From Manganibacter manganicus (lineage in GTDB: Bacteria; Pseudomonadota; Alphaproteobacteria; Rhizobiales; Rhizobiaceae), in assembly GCF_002075885.1 (NCBI RefSeq), contig NZ_MDET01000023.1, positions 62,001 to 126,000 of the forward strand: a stretch of DNA of 64,000 bases, read 5' to 3'. This document shows positions 1 through 7,716 of this stretch, piece by piece. How positions within the stretch are numbered: the first letter of the stretch is position 1; each line of letters opens with the position of its first letter. A model generated the notes under the pieces. That model saw only the letters and a program-made list of their open reading frames with translations, was not told where the DNA came from and made no database searches. A program made the translations under genes and the position numbers.

Positions 1-83
1 ACGCAGCCGAGCGCTGCCCCATGGCTCTCGCCCCAGGTGGTGACACGGAAGAGATGGCCGAAGGTGTTATGCGACATTCCTGA
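1..83 (+). CDS. C-terminal end of an unidentified gene (partial)
   Basis: One plus-strand frame (codons from position 3) is open from the window edge to a TGA at 81-83, giving 26 residues ending EGVMRHS. A GC-rich hairpin with a short T-rich tail follows 10 bases later, which suits the end of a real gene. The fragment is too short to assign to a family. The other two plus frames are also partly open, so this is only a likely gene end. Confidence 0.35.
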   Translation, partial: AAERCPMALAPGGDTEEMAEGVMRHS

Positions 84-93
84 TGGCCCTAAC

Positions 94-118
94 GCGGCGG
101 CTGACCGCCGCCTTCTAT
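94..118 (+). terminator. Candidate Rho-independent terminator
   Basis: A perfect 7-bp stem (GCGGCGG at 94-100, CCGCCGC at 105-111) with loop CTGA is followed by CTTCTATT. It lies just after the stop codon at 81-83 and before the next gene at 261. The T tract is weak, so this may be only an intergenic hairpin. Confidence 0.45.
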
Positions 119-260
119 TGCCGTTTCCCGCAAGGGTCAAACGATGGTACAGCCGATCATCGCTTGTGACTGAGTGGTTTTAGTTTTGACATATTCTTCG
201 AATGGGGTCGCCCCTCGATTATGAATCACGTGCGCCAGGCACAAACCAGTGAGGACGAAT

Positions 261-527
261 ATGCGTAGTATTTCGAGGCGTATGCTTGCCGGCGCCGTAG
301 CCGCCCTGCTGTTCACATGTGGAATGGCTTTTGCCGCCCAGACCGAAGGCGTCATCAAGAAAATCGACAAGGACGGCATGACGCTCACCCTCGATGACGG
401 CAAGGCCTACAAGCTGAACGGCGAAATGAATATGGATTCGCTGAAGGTCGGCATGGATATCGTCATCGCCTATGACGTCACCAACGGCGAAAACGTCATC
501 ACCGACATGCAATTGCCGGACGACTGA
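261..527 (+). CDS. DUF1344 family exported small protein
   Basis: An 88-residue protein with an N-terminal signal peptide: basic start (RSISRR), hydrophobic core around residues 8-24, and a likely cut after an AFA motif. The mature part, about 63 residues, resembles the DUF1344 domain of rhizobial periplasmic proteins, with alternating acidic residues and short beta strands (GVIKKIDKDG, LTLDDGKAYKL). The molecular function of the family is unknown. The ATG at 261 was chosen because GAGGA lies 5 bases upstream; an in-frame GTG at 249 has no such site. It is convergent with the histidine phosphatase gene, with 12 bases between the stops. Confidence 0.8.
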   Translation: MRSISRRMLAGAVAALLFTCGMAFAAQTEGVIKKIDKDGMTLTLDDGKAYKLNGEMNMDSLKVGMDIVIAYDVTNGENVITDMQLPDD

Positions 528-539
528 GGACGAGATGGC

Positions 540-1127
540 TTATAGCCATTCCAGGCGGCCGCCGCGCAGTCGCAACACCTTGTCATGCGGGGTTTCAAGG
601 TTCGCGGCCTCGTTGCCGGGCACCTTCTCGATGAGGTGGAACAGGACGCGGATAACGCCGCCATGGGTGACACAAACCGTGTCGCCGGCAAGCTCTTCCA
701 GCCATGGCCTGATGCGCTCACACAGCATCGCATAGCTTTCGGCACCCTCGCCCGGCGGCAAGAAATCCCATTTGTCGAGCGAGCGTTCCTGCGCGGTGCC
801 AGGATGCCGCGCCTCCAGCTCGGCATAGGTGAAACCCTGCCATTCGCCGAAATTCACCTCCACCAGCCGCGGATCGGTGCGGTAGGCCGTGGGGTCGAGC
901 CCCATGGCGGTGCGTGCTAGTTCCATCGTGTCGCGGGTGCGCCGCATCGGGCTTGCGACGAAATCGAACCCCTCCGCCTTGCCGATCAGCGCCGATAGCT
1001 TGCGGCCGTTCTCGCTCGCCTGTTGTCGCCCCAGCGCGTTGAGATCGATGTCGGACTGGCCCTGCAACCGGTCCTGTGCGTTCCAGTCGGTCTGGCCATG
1101 ACGCACGAAATAGGCGAGTGCGGACAT
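540..1127 (-). CDS. Histidine phosphatase family protein (phosphoglycerate mutase-like)
   Basis: A 195-residue cytosolic protein of the branch 1 histidine phosphatase superfamily. The phospho-accepting RHG motif is at residues 9-11, and the second catalytic histidine lies in VTHGG at residue 155. An acidic residue near E90 fits the catalytic acid position. The short length and missing insertions suit a cofactor-independent phosphatase of the GpmB/CobC type rather than glycolytic phosphoglycerate mutase. The substrate cannot be told from sequence. It lies upstream of a DUF1344 gene and downstream of fabI on the same strand as fabI, an order I recall from other rhizobia. Confidence 0.85.
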   Translation of the reverse strand: MSALAYFVRHGQTDWNAQDRLQGQSDIDLNALGRQQASENGRKLSALIGKAEGFDFVASPMRRTRDTMELARTAMGLDPTAYRTDPRLVEVNFGEWQGFTYAELEARHPGTAQERSLDKWDFLPPGEGAESYAMLCERIRPWLEELAGDTVCVTHGGVIRVLFHLIEKVPGNEAANLETPHDKVLRLRGGRLEWL

Positions 1128-1185
1128 TTCCGCTCCTGCTTCCCCTGAATTAAAGGGCTTGTGTGAAGAAAGGCTGGACCGCAGA

Positions 1186-2004
1186 TCAGTCCTTGACGGT
1201 GGCGATATCGGGGGCGTCGACGGCCTTCATGCCGACAACATGGTAGCCCGAATCGACGTGATGAACCTCGCCGGTGACACCGCGCGACAGGTCCGACAGG
1301 AAGTAGAGCCCGGCATCGCCGACCTCCTCGATGGAGACGCTGCGGCGCAGCGGCGCGTTATATTCGTTCCATTTGAGGATATAGCGGAAATCGCCGATGC
1401 CCGACGCGGCCAGCGTCTTGATCGGCCCGGCCGAGATGGCGTTGACGCGGATGTGCTTCGGCCCGAGATCCACCGCCAGGTATTTCACGCTGGCCTCAAG
1501 TGCTGCCTTGGCCACGCCCATGACATTGTAGTTCGGCATGACCTTTTCGGCGCCGTAATAGGTCATGGTCAGGATCGAGCCGCCGTCGTTCATCAATTTC
1601 TCGGCGCGCTGGGCGATCGCGGTGAAGGAATAGACGGAGATGTCCATGGTGCGCAGGAAATTGCCGTGGCTGGTATCGACATAGCGCCCCGTCAGTTCCT
1701 CCTTGTCGGAGAAACCGATGGCGTGCACGACGAAATCGAGCTTGCCCCATTTCTTTTCAATGGCGGCAAAGCAGGCGTCGATGCTCGCCATGTCGGTGAC
1801 GTCGCAATGGCCGGCGACGAAAGCGCCGATCTCGGCGGCGAGCGGCTCGACGCGCTTCTTCAGCGCATCGCCCTGATAGGTGAAGGCGAGTTCGGCACCC
1901 TGATCGGCGCATGCCTTGGCGATGCCCCAGGCGATCGACCGATTGTTGGCGACCCCGAGAACAACGCCGCGCTTGCCTGCCATAAGGCCCTGTTGACCTG
2001 CCAT
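1186..2004 (-). CDS. fabI: Enoyl-[acyl-carrier-protein] reductase (NADH), copy 1
   Basis: A 272-residue short-chain dehydrogenase-type FabI, which reduces the double bond of enoyl-ACP in the last step of each fatty acid elongation round. The N-terminal nucleotide-binding motif GVANNRSIAWGIA is the FabI form of the Rossmann glycine signature. The catalytic Tyr159-x6-Lys166 pair (YNVMGVAK) is present. The start at 2004 (MAGQQG) has GGAG upstream; a longer frame from 2070 adds an unlikely leader. A second, clearly different FabI is at 62194-63003. This copy sits with dnaJ and the phosphatase, not with fabA/fabB. Confidence 0.95.
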   Translation of the reverse strand: MAGQQGLMAGKRGVVLGVANNRSIAWGIAKACADQGAELAFTYQGDALKKRVEPLAAEIGAFVAGHCDVTDMASIDACFAAIEKKWGKLDFVVHAIGFSDKEELTGRYVDTSHGNFLRTMDISVYSFTAIAQRAEKLMNDGGSILTMTYYGAEKVMPNYNVMGVAKAALEASVKYLAVDLGPKHIRVNAISAGPIKTLAASGIGDFRYILKWNEYNAPLRRSVSIEEVGDAGLYFLSDLSRGVTGEVHHVDSGYHVVGMKAVDAPDIATVKD

Positions 2005-2087
2005 GTGACCGCTCTCCAGACATATCAATCGATTTGGAGTGCCTATCGCACAGGCACACACAGCCTTCAAGCGCCCAAACGAACAGC

Positions 2088-3023
2088 TTAATCCTTGCGC
2101 GCGCGCATCAGCGCCTCAAGCTCGCTGTCGCCGCCTTCCGGCAGCATCAGGCGCACATGGACATAGAGATCGCCATGGCCGCCGGCCTTGAGCGGCAGGC
2201 CACGGCCTTTCAGGCGCAAAATCTTGTCCGAACTCGACCATGCCGGCACATTGACCGCGACCCGGCCGGTCGGCGTGTCCACCGCGACCTTGGCGCCCAG
2301 CACGGCATCGGCAAGCGGAACCGGCTGGTCGGCGTGAAGATCGCGGCCTTCAACCCGATAGCGCGGATCATGCCGCAGGCGAATCTTGACCAGCGCGTCG
2401 CCCGGCCCTCCCGGCCCCTGCGCGCCCTGCCCCTTGAGGCGGATCGTCTGGCCGTCCTCGACATAGGCCGGCAGTTTGACAGCGATCTTGTGGCCGTCGG
2501 GAAACTGCGCCGTGACCTTGGCCGCGGTGGCGATCTCCTCGATCGTGACATCCAACGTCACGTTGAGATCGGCGCCGGCGGAGGCGCGGCGACGGTCGCC
2601 CATGCCGCCTCCGCCGCCGCGCAGGGCGTCGCCGAATATCTGGCTGAAAATATCGCTGTTGCCGTCGAACGGGTCACCGCCCGGACGGCTGGACCTGAAC
2701 TCGAAGTGAGCGCCACCCGGCCCGCCGCGCTGCTGGCGAAAACCGGCGAAAGGATCGCCGCCGCCGGCGTTCTGGAAGCCCTCGAAGCCCTGAAACCGCT
2801 GTTTGCCCTCGCCATCGATCTCGCCACGGTCGAACGCCGCCCTGGTCTTGTCGTCGCCAATGACCTCATAGGCCTGAGTGGCGGCGGCAAAACGGTCCTT
2901 CGCCTTGGGATCGTCCGGGTTCTGGTCCGGATGATATTTCTTGGCGAGCTTGCGGTAAGCCGATTTTATGTCCTTGGCCGAAGCGTTTTTGGCTACGCCC
3001 AGCACCTCATAAGGGTCGCGCAT
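2088..3023 (-). CDS. DnaJ C-terminal domain protein, CbpA-like co-chaperone
   Basis: A 311-residue J-domain protein expected to stimulate DnaK ATPase and pass client proteins to it. The J domain covers residues 1-68 with HPD at 31-33. A Gly/Phe-rich linker follows (about 70-145), then the two beta-barrel client-binding domains. There is no CxxCxGxG zinc finger, so it is a type B, CbpA-like protein rather than DnaJ itself. The start MRDPYEVLG at 3023 matches the usual J-domain start; an upstream extension to 3143 would overlap the neighbouring lipoprotein gene. It is transcribed in the same direction as fabI. Confidence 0.9.
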   Translation of the reverse strand: MRDPYEVLGVAKNASAKDIKSAYRKLAKKYHPDQNPDDPKAKDRFAAATQAYEVIGDDKTRAAFDRGEIDGEGKQRFQGFEGFQNAGGGDPFAGFRQQRGGPGGAHFEFRSSRPGGDPFDGNSDIFSQIFGDALRGGGGGMGDRRRASAGADLNVTLDVTIEEIATAAKVTAQFPDGHKIAVKLPAYVEDGQTIRLKGQGAQGPGGPGDALVKIRLRHDPRYRVEGRDLHADQPVPLADAVLGAKVAVDTPTGRVAVNVPAWSSSDKILRLKGRGLPLKAGGHGDLYVHVRLMLPEGGDSELEALMRARKD

Positions 3024-3112
3024 TGATCCTGCCTGCAAAGCGGGTGAATTCACCACTCCTATATGCGTCGGTATAGGAAGAAATTCCAGTGTTTCCACAC
3101 GAATGGCCGAAA

Positions 3113-3592
3113 TCAGAGGGGCTTGAACTCGGTAAGCGTCCAAAACCCCTGCGAAACCATACAGGCTTCGCCCTTATACATAGCCACGCCGTCATAACGC
3201 TCGCGCGACGTGGAAAACCGCCGGCAGGGCTCGCTGCCGTTGTTGTTCTCGCTCAGGCCGCTGATCGAACCGCGCGACCCGGTCGCGGCGTTCGCCCACA
3301 CCACCGCCCCGCCGGCCAGCGTCGCGACATCGGCGGAGGACACCGCATCACGGATGGTCGCCTTGTCGGCGACGAGATCGGGCGCAGGCTGATCCGGGCC
3401 GGAGGCGATCGACCCGGTGACGATGGAGCGATCCACCTCGGCCTTTTCAAGGCTGAACCCGCCCATGCCGCAACCGCTCAGGGCAAGAGCGGCAATCAAC
3501 AGCGCGGCCGCAGGCCTGGCAGAAGCGATAATGTGGCTTTGCCGCCTGTCAAAAACCGACGCGGTGAGCGACAATGGCTGATCTCCTGCCAA
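3113..3592 (-). CDS. RT0821/Lpp0805-type surface lipoprotein
   Basis: A 159-residue putative lipoprotein. A hydrophobic stretch at residues 28-40 ends in the lipobox LSGC with Cys41 as the lipidation site. The mature part contains [10 protein letters not shown] and a C-terminal region with two cysteines, and resembles the RT0821/Lpp0805 surface-protein family, whose function is unknown. The gene is divergent from pdxH, with only 20 bases between the two starts, so their promoters must overlap the opposite coding sequences or be very compact. The family name is from pattern recognition and is moderately sure. Confidence 0.7.
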   Translation of the reverse strand: MAGDQPLSLTASVFDRRQSHIIASARPAAALLIAALALSGCGMGGFSLEKAEVDRSIVTGSIASGPDQPAPDLVADKATIRDAVSSADVATLAGGAVVWANAATGSRGSISGLSENNNGSEPCRRFSTSRERYDGVAMYKGEACMVSQGFWTLTEFKPL

Positions 3593-3612
3593 AAAATGGA
3601 ACTGAAAAACTT

Positions 3613-4230
3613 ATGAGCGACACGGAGTTAACATCGAGTGACTTCACCGAGCGGGCGGAGCCTTTCAGATTGTTCGCCGAATGGCTGGAGGATGCCGGAA
3701 AGAGCGAGCCCAACGACCCGAACGGCGTGGCGCTAGCCACCGTCGACGCAGACGGCCTGCCCGACGTGCGCATGGTGCTGCTGAAGGGTTTCGACGAACG
3801 CGGCTTCACCTTCTACACCAATTTCGAAAGCGCCAAGGGCCGCGAGATCCTCGGCAGCATGAAGGCGGCGATGTGCTTTCACTGGAAGTCGCTGCGGCGG
3901 CAGGTTCGGGTGCGCGGGCCGGTCGAGATCGTCAGCGACGCCGAGGCCGATGCCTATTACGCCAGCCGACCGCGCGGCAGCCGTATCGGCGCCTGGGCCT
4001 CGAAACAGTCCCGGCCGCTGGAAAGCCGTTTCGCGCTGGAAAAAGCCGTTGCCGAATATACGGCGCGCTATGCCATTGGCGAAATTCCACGGCCAAAACA
4101 CTGGTCGGGCTTGCGCATCATGCCGAGCAGCATCGAGTTCTGGCACGACCGCCCGTTCCGGCTGCACGACCGCGTCGTATTTTCACGCAACAAGGATGGC
4201 GGCTGGGACAAGACGCGGCTTTATCCGTAG
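3613..4230 (+). CDS. pdxH: Pyridoxamine 5'-phosphate oxidase
   Basis: A 205-residue FMN-dependent enzyme that oxidises pyridoxine/pyridoxamine 5'-phosphate to pyridoxal 5'-phosphate. The family patterns are clear: [31 protein letters not shown] (FMN binding), [14 protein letters not shown]-type [11 protein letters not shown], and the C-terminal [11 protein letters not shown]...RLYP ending. The start MSDTEL at 3613 matches the rhizobial family start; an in-frame ATG 39 bases upstream gives an atypical leader. Length is normal for the family. It faces a divergent lipoprotein gene upstream and a repeat-filled gap downstream. Confidence 0.95.
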   Translation: MSDTELTSSDFTERAEPFRLFAEWLEDAGKSEPNDPNGVALATVDADGLPDVRMVLLKGFDERGFTFYTNFESAKGREILGSMKAAMCFHWKSLRRQVRVRGPVEIVSDAEADAYYASRPRGSRIGAWASKQSRPLESRFALEKAVAEYTARYAIGEIPRPKHWSGLRIMPSSIEFWHDRPFRLHDRVVFSRNKDGGWDKTRLYP

Positions 4231-4280
4231 AGGATGATATGGCCCGCTTTCATGGTGCTGCGTAACGGGTTGCCCTGCGC

Positions 4281-4323
4281 CGTTCGAGACGGCGGCTCAC
4301 GCCGCCTCCTCACGATGAGGGAG
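4281..4323 (+). repeat. REP-type palindromic unit
   Basis: The unit reads TTCGAGAC, then a hairpin GGCGGC-TCAC-GCCGCC (4291-4306), then CCTCA-CGA-TGAGG (4308-4320). Related units lie at 35964-36003, 36035-36076, 36127-36182 and, as a doublet, inside glyS at 14668-14779. Compared with the unit at 36035, one stem pair changes from G-C to A-T on both arms while the loop TCAC is kept. It follows pdxH and could help end its transcript. Confidence 0.8.
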
Positions 4324-4361
4324 CTTGGCGCGATACACCCCGCTCTGCCTCCTGAGTTTTA

Positions 4362-4510
4362 TCGAAGGGCGGCCATCTCCCCACAGGGAGGAAGATCAGA
4401 TGTCGCGGCGGTTTTCGCCAATCGCAAACGTTGCAGAACTGGCGAGATGGGCAAAGCTGCTGATCTCCCTCCTTGTGGGGGAGATGGCCGGCAGGCCAGA
4501 GGGGGGTGCT
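4362..4510. repeat. Long imperfect inverted repeat (rhizobial intergenic palindrome)
   Basis: Arms at 4371-4399 (GGCCATCTCCCC...AGATCAG) and 4460-4489 (CTGATCTCCC...GATGGCC) are near-perfect reverse complements of about 29 bases, separated by about 60 bases that contain TCGCGGCGGTTTTCGCCA. This arrangement matches, from memory, a repeat very common between genes of Mesorhizobium-type genomes. It contains no transposase or gene. Confidence 0.7.
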
Positions 4511-4626
4511 GTCCCGCTGACAGTCATGATTGGCGTGGATGAAAAATCACGACAGTCAATCATTGGCAAAGATATTTCCCTTGCCAATCAGACGCTTGCC
4601 CATTCAGCGGTGATTTCTTCGCACTT

Positions 4627-4972
4627 GCTTTATCCACACCCGCCATCCTTCCCCCATAATCCGTCTCAGCAGCTTGCCAGCGGGAACGGGTGTGCACACT
4701 CGAGCATCCAGGCAAGTGTGGCGCCGGGTGTGTTATCCGTAACAGTGAACGGAACCGCCCGGCCCGAACCGGACCTGCGTTGCTCGCGCCCGCAAATGGG
4801 CGATGGGCCGGGAAAGGTAAGGGTAGAAACGCCGGCGGCGCATGGCAGAGCGTCACTACTTAAATAACCAGGCGCAATGCCATGCGCCGTCTCCCGACCT
4901 TTCCAAAAGAAAGGTCCGTTCTTTGAAATGGCCAGACGGCGAAAGCCGGGCGTGGCAACGGTGAAGTGCGGC
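4627..4972. repeat. 346-bp dispersed modular element, copy 1
   Basis: Positions 4627-4836 match 36292-36501 over 210 bases with only three mismatches and no gaps. Next comes a copy-specific segment holding a perfect 12-bp hairpin stem (4836-4847 with 4878-4889). A second shared block follows at 4893-4972, starting with the hairpin GACCTTTC-loop-GAAAGGTC (4896-4916) and continuing through GTTCTTTGAAATGGCCAG. The total length is exactly the same in both copies. Strand and function are unknown; it may be a mobile non-autonomous repeat or a structured RNA. Confidence 0.85.
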
Positions 4973-5027
4973 TTGGCGCGAAATGACATCTCGTTGAGCC
5001 GCCATCTCGCTCAATTGTTTAGCGCAT

Positions 5028-5062
5028 GATCTTATCCGAAAAGTCTGCAACTTTTCGGGATC
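5028..5062. repeat. Hairpin repeat of the ATCCGAAAA...TTTTCGGGAT type
   Basis: The stem CCGAAAAGT (5036-5044) pairs with ACTTTTCGG (5050-5058), with loop CTGCA, flanked by GATC on both sides (5028-5031, 5059-5062). It lies right after the stop of the minus-strand crotonase gene at 5068 and may work as its terminator. The outer GCATGATC...GGGATCAGGCT form resembles a repeat widely scattered in rhizobial genomes, as far as I recall. A related hairpin is at 10814-10838. Confidence 0.7.
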
Positions 5063-5067
5063 AGGCT

Positions 5068-5826
5068 TTATCTTTTCTTGCGCTCCATGAATGCGCGCAG
5101 CGCCGCACGTGCCTCGTCGGATTTCAGCCGCTCACGAAAGCGGGCGGTTTCCTCGCCGATGCGGGCGACCACGGCATCGCGTGGGCCACGAATCAGTTCA
5201 CGCGCCATGCGCAGGGCCTCCTGCGGCTTGGCGGCAATGCGCTCCGCCGCCGCCATAACCGTTTCCTCAAGCGCATCTTCGGCAACGACATCGTAAATCA
5301 GGCCCGCAGCCTTGGCGTCGGTCGCCGACAATCCCTCGCCCAGCGCCAGCAGGGCAAACGCCCGCTGTGGCCCGAGCAAGCGCGGCACGATCAGGCTGGA
5401 GCCGGCCTCCGGCAGCAGGCCGAGATCGACAAAGGGGGTGAGAAAGACGGTGCGCTGCGTGGCGAAAGTCAGGTCGCAATGCAGGTTGAGCGTCGTGCCG
5501 ATACCGACGGCGATGCCATCGACCCCGGAAATGACGGGTTTCCGCAATTGCGCCAATGCCAGCAGGAAATCCCAGACCTCTGAACCGCCGTCATCGCCAT
5601 TGGCGATATCGAGGAAGTCTCCAAGGTCATTGCCGGCCGAGAACGCGCCCGGCACACCGAAAAAGACATGCACGCGCACCGCTTCGTCGGCTTCGCCAGC
5701 GGCCAGCGCCACCGACATGGCGGCATACATCGCCCCGGTCAGCGCGTTCTTCTTGTCCGGGCGGTTCATGCGGACGATCTGCGCGGCGCCCCTGCGCTCG
5801 ACGAGAATGTGATCGGTCACGGCCAT
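5068..5826 (-). CDS. Enoyl-CoA hydratase/isomerase family protein
   Basis: A 252-residue crotonase-fold protein. It shows the acyl-CoA binding pattern IVRMNRPDKKNALT, the oxyanion-hole segment GAFSAGNDLGDF, and the second segment VDGIAVGIGTTLNLHCDLTFA. The usual catalytic glutamates of true hydratases are not clearly in place around the second oxyanion loop (GIGTTLNLHCD), so an isomerase or another crotonase reaction is possible. It is 9 bases downstream of the acyl-CoA dehydrogenase gene on the same strand, which suggests a joint role in acyl-CoA breakdown. Confidence 0.85.
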   Translation of the reverse strand: MAVTDHILVERRGAAQIVRMNRPDKKNALTGAMYAAMSVALAAGEADEAVRVHVFFGVPGAFSAGNDLGDFLDIANGDDGGSEVWDFLLALAQLRKPVISGVDGIAVGIGTTLNLHCDLTFATQRTVFLTPFVDLGLLPEAGSSLIVPRLLGPQRAFALLALGEGLSATDAKAAGLIYDVVAEDALEETVMAAAERIAAKPQEALRMARELIRGPRDAVVARIGEETARFRERLKSDEARAALRAFMERKKR

Positions 5827-5835
5827 CTCTTGGGT

Positions 5836-7611
5836 TCAATCCGAAGCCAATGCCTTGCCGGCATCGAGCAGGCTGGCCGCACCGTCGATGGCGCGCCCGC
5901 GCAGCGCCACCACTTCACTCAGGAGGTTCTCGGCATAGAAGCGACACAGCGCGATCCGGTCCGCATCATTGCCGGCCAGGGCGGATTTGGCCAGGTATGC
6001 ACCGCCCGCGGCCAGCGAAAACAGCCGAAGATAAGGCGTGGCGCCCGCCAGCACCTCATCGGTTTTCCCGTCGAGGAGCAGTCTCTGCAAATGCCCTGTC
6101 ACCTCGGTCAGGACATCCAGCGCATCGTCCATCAGATCGCCGGTATGGCCGAAGCCGGGATGATTGGATTCCTGCACCTCGGCGATGATGGCGGCGAGTT
6201 CGCCGATGTAATAATGCACATGCTCGCCTTCGCTGAGATCGAGCTTACGCAGCACCAGATCGATGGCCTGAATGCCATTGGTGCCTTCATAGATCGGGGC
6301 AATACGGGCATCGCGGTAAAGGGCGGCCGCGCCCGTCTCCTCGATGAAGCCCATGCCGCCATGGACCTGCACGCCGAGCGAAGTCACTTCAACGCCGACA
6401 TCGGTCGAAAAGGCCTTAGCCAGCGGCGTCAGCAGATCGGCGCGCTCGCGCCAATACCGCGCCTTGTCGCGCTTCGTATGGTGCGCCATGTCGATGGCGT
6501 GCGCACAGGCATAGCAGATCGAACGGGCGGCTTGCGTCAGGGCCTTCATGGTCAAGAGATTGCGCTGAACGTCCGGGTGGTGGACGATCGGCGCCATGCC
6601 GTCGCCCGCATAGCTCGATGCCCTGCCCTGACGGCGCTCATTGGCATAGGCCAGCGCCTTCTGGAAGGCGGCCTCGGCCACCGCCACGCCCTGTATGCCG
6701 ACGGCGAGGCGGGCATTGTTCATCATGGTGAACATGCAGGCCAGCCCCTTGTTCTCCTCGCCGACCAGCCAGCCGACGGCGCCGGGTTCTGCGCCCTCGA
6801 AACCGTCGCCATAGACCATGGTGCAGGTGGGCGAGGCATGGATGCCGAGTTTGCGCTCGATGCCGGCGCAGAACACATCGTTGCGGCGGCCGGGGGAGCC
6901 ATCCTTGTTCAGAAGGAATTTCGGCACCAGGAACAGCGAAATACCACGCGTGCCGGCAGGCGCGTCGGGCAGGCGCGCCAGCACCATATGCACGATGTTG
7001 TCGGTGAGATCGTGCTCGCCATAGGTGATGAATATCTTCTGGCCGAAAATACGATAGGTGCCGTCCGGGCCGCGTTCCGCACGGGTACGCAGGGCATTGA
7101 GGTCGGAGCCGGCCTGCGGCTCCGTCAGGTTCATCGTCGCCATCCACTCGCCGGAGACGAGCTTGGCCAGATAAGTGTGCTTGAGAGCGGCGGTCGCGTG
7201 CTTGTCCAGCGCCTCGATCGCGCCCATGGTGAGTGTCGGGCCGACGCCGAAGGCCATCGAGGCCGAATTCCACATTTCGAGCACGGCGACGGAAAGCATG
7301 GTCGGCAGGCCCTGCCCGCCGTAGTGTATCGGGCCGGTCAGCGCGTTCCAGCCACTGTGTGCCCAGCGCCGGTAAAGATCGCGCCAGCCGGCCGGCATGG
7401 TGACGACGGCGCCTTCGAGCTTCGCCCCTTCGCCGTCACCGACCTTTGCCAGCGGCGCCAGCTCCTCGCCGGCAAAACGGCCGGCTTCGGCAAGGATCGC
7501 CTCGACCACATCGCGGTCGAGATCGCCGAACGTGCCGGCCTCCAGCGCGGCATCGAGGCCGGCGACTTTATTGAGCGTGAAGGCGATGGTTTCGACCGGT
7601 GCACGATACAT
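5836..7611 (-). CDS. Long-type acyl-CoA dehydrogenase (DmdC/FadE-like)
   Basis: A 591-residue FAD-dependent acyl-CoA dehydrogenase, longer than the usual 380-400 because of an extra N-terminal part and a C-terminal extension. The middle holds the family signatures (MNLTEPQAGSDLNALRTRA; KIFITYGEHDLTDNIVHMVLAR) and the C-terminal half the YRDARIAPIYEGTNGIQAIDL pattern with the catalytic glutamate region. This architecture is that of the 3-methylmercaptopropionyl-CoA dehydrogenase-like group, though many members oxidise other acyl-CoAs, so the substrate is open. It is followed by a crotonase gene, probably in one operon. Confidence 0.88.
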   Translation of the reverse strand: MYRAPVETIAFTLNKVAGLDAALEAGTFGDLDRDVVEAILAEAGRFAGEELAPLAKVGDGEGAKLEGAVVTMPAGWRDLYRRWAHSGWNALTGPIHYGGQGLPTMLSVAVLEMWNSASMAFGVGPTLTMGAIEALDKHATAALKHTYLAKLVSGEWMATMNLTEPQAGSDLNALRTRAERGPDGTYRIFGQKIFITYGEHDLTDNIVHMVLARLPDAPAGTRGISLFLVPKFLLNKDGSPGRRNDVFCAGIERKLGIHASPTCTMVYGDGFEGAEPGAVGWLVGEENKGLACMFTMMNNARLAVGIQGVAVAEAAFQKALAYANERRQGRASSYAGDGMAPIVHHPDVQRNLLTMKALTQAARSICYACAHAIDMAHHTKRDKARYWRERADLLTPLAKAFSTDVGVEVTSLGVQVHGGMGFIEETGAAALYRDARIAPIYEGTNGIQAIDLVLRKLDLSEGEHVHYYIGELAAIIAEVQESNHPGFGHTGDLMDDALDVLTEVTGHLQRLLLDGKTDEVLAGATPYLRLFSLAAGGAYLAKSALAGNDADRIALCRFYAENLLSEVVALRGRAIDGAASLLDAGKALASD

Positions 7612-7646
7612 GCCGCTCCTCCCCTTGTGTCAGGGCGAACATCAGG

Positions 7647-7680
7647 CCGAAAACCGGATTCGATGTCTCAGCCGGATGCT
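7647..7680. repeat. Possible decayed copy of the CCGAAAACCGGATT repeat
   Basis: CCGAAAACCGGATT at 7647-7660 is identical to 10814-10827, and GATGCT at 7675-7680 matches the outer arm there. The centre is different and the stem is lost, so this may be a degenerate copy of the hairpin repeat. It lies between the starts of the acyl-CoA dehydrogenase gene and the end of purD. Confidence 0.35.
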
Positions 7681-7716
7681 TTAGCTGTCACTATAGCAAC
7701 TGGCGCCACAATTCCA

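Larger units (their letters stand above)
4231..5067. other. Gene-free, repeat-filled interval between pdxH and a crotonase gene
   Basis: This 837-bp stretch has no convincing gene. From left to right it holds a REP-type palindrome (4281-4323), a long imperfect inverted repeat (4371-4489), one copy of a 346-bp dispersed element (4627-4972) and a hairpin repeat beside the next gene (5028-5062). Both flanking genes point into it, so it also has to end transcription from both sides. Short open frames inside the repeats lack ribosome binding sites and are shared between repeat copies. Confidence 0.8.

Noticed and set aside
4560..4856. Short open frames inside the 346-bp element that are shared by both copies
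   Set aside because: Two frames in opposite strands are conserved equally because the DNA is nearly identical; none has a ribosome binding site, and the frames are not kept beyond the 210-bp box. Treated as non-coding.
4231..5067. An insertion sequence or transposon
   Set aside because: No transposase-like gene, target duplication or terminal repeat of an insertion sequence was seen; only small palindromic repeats.
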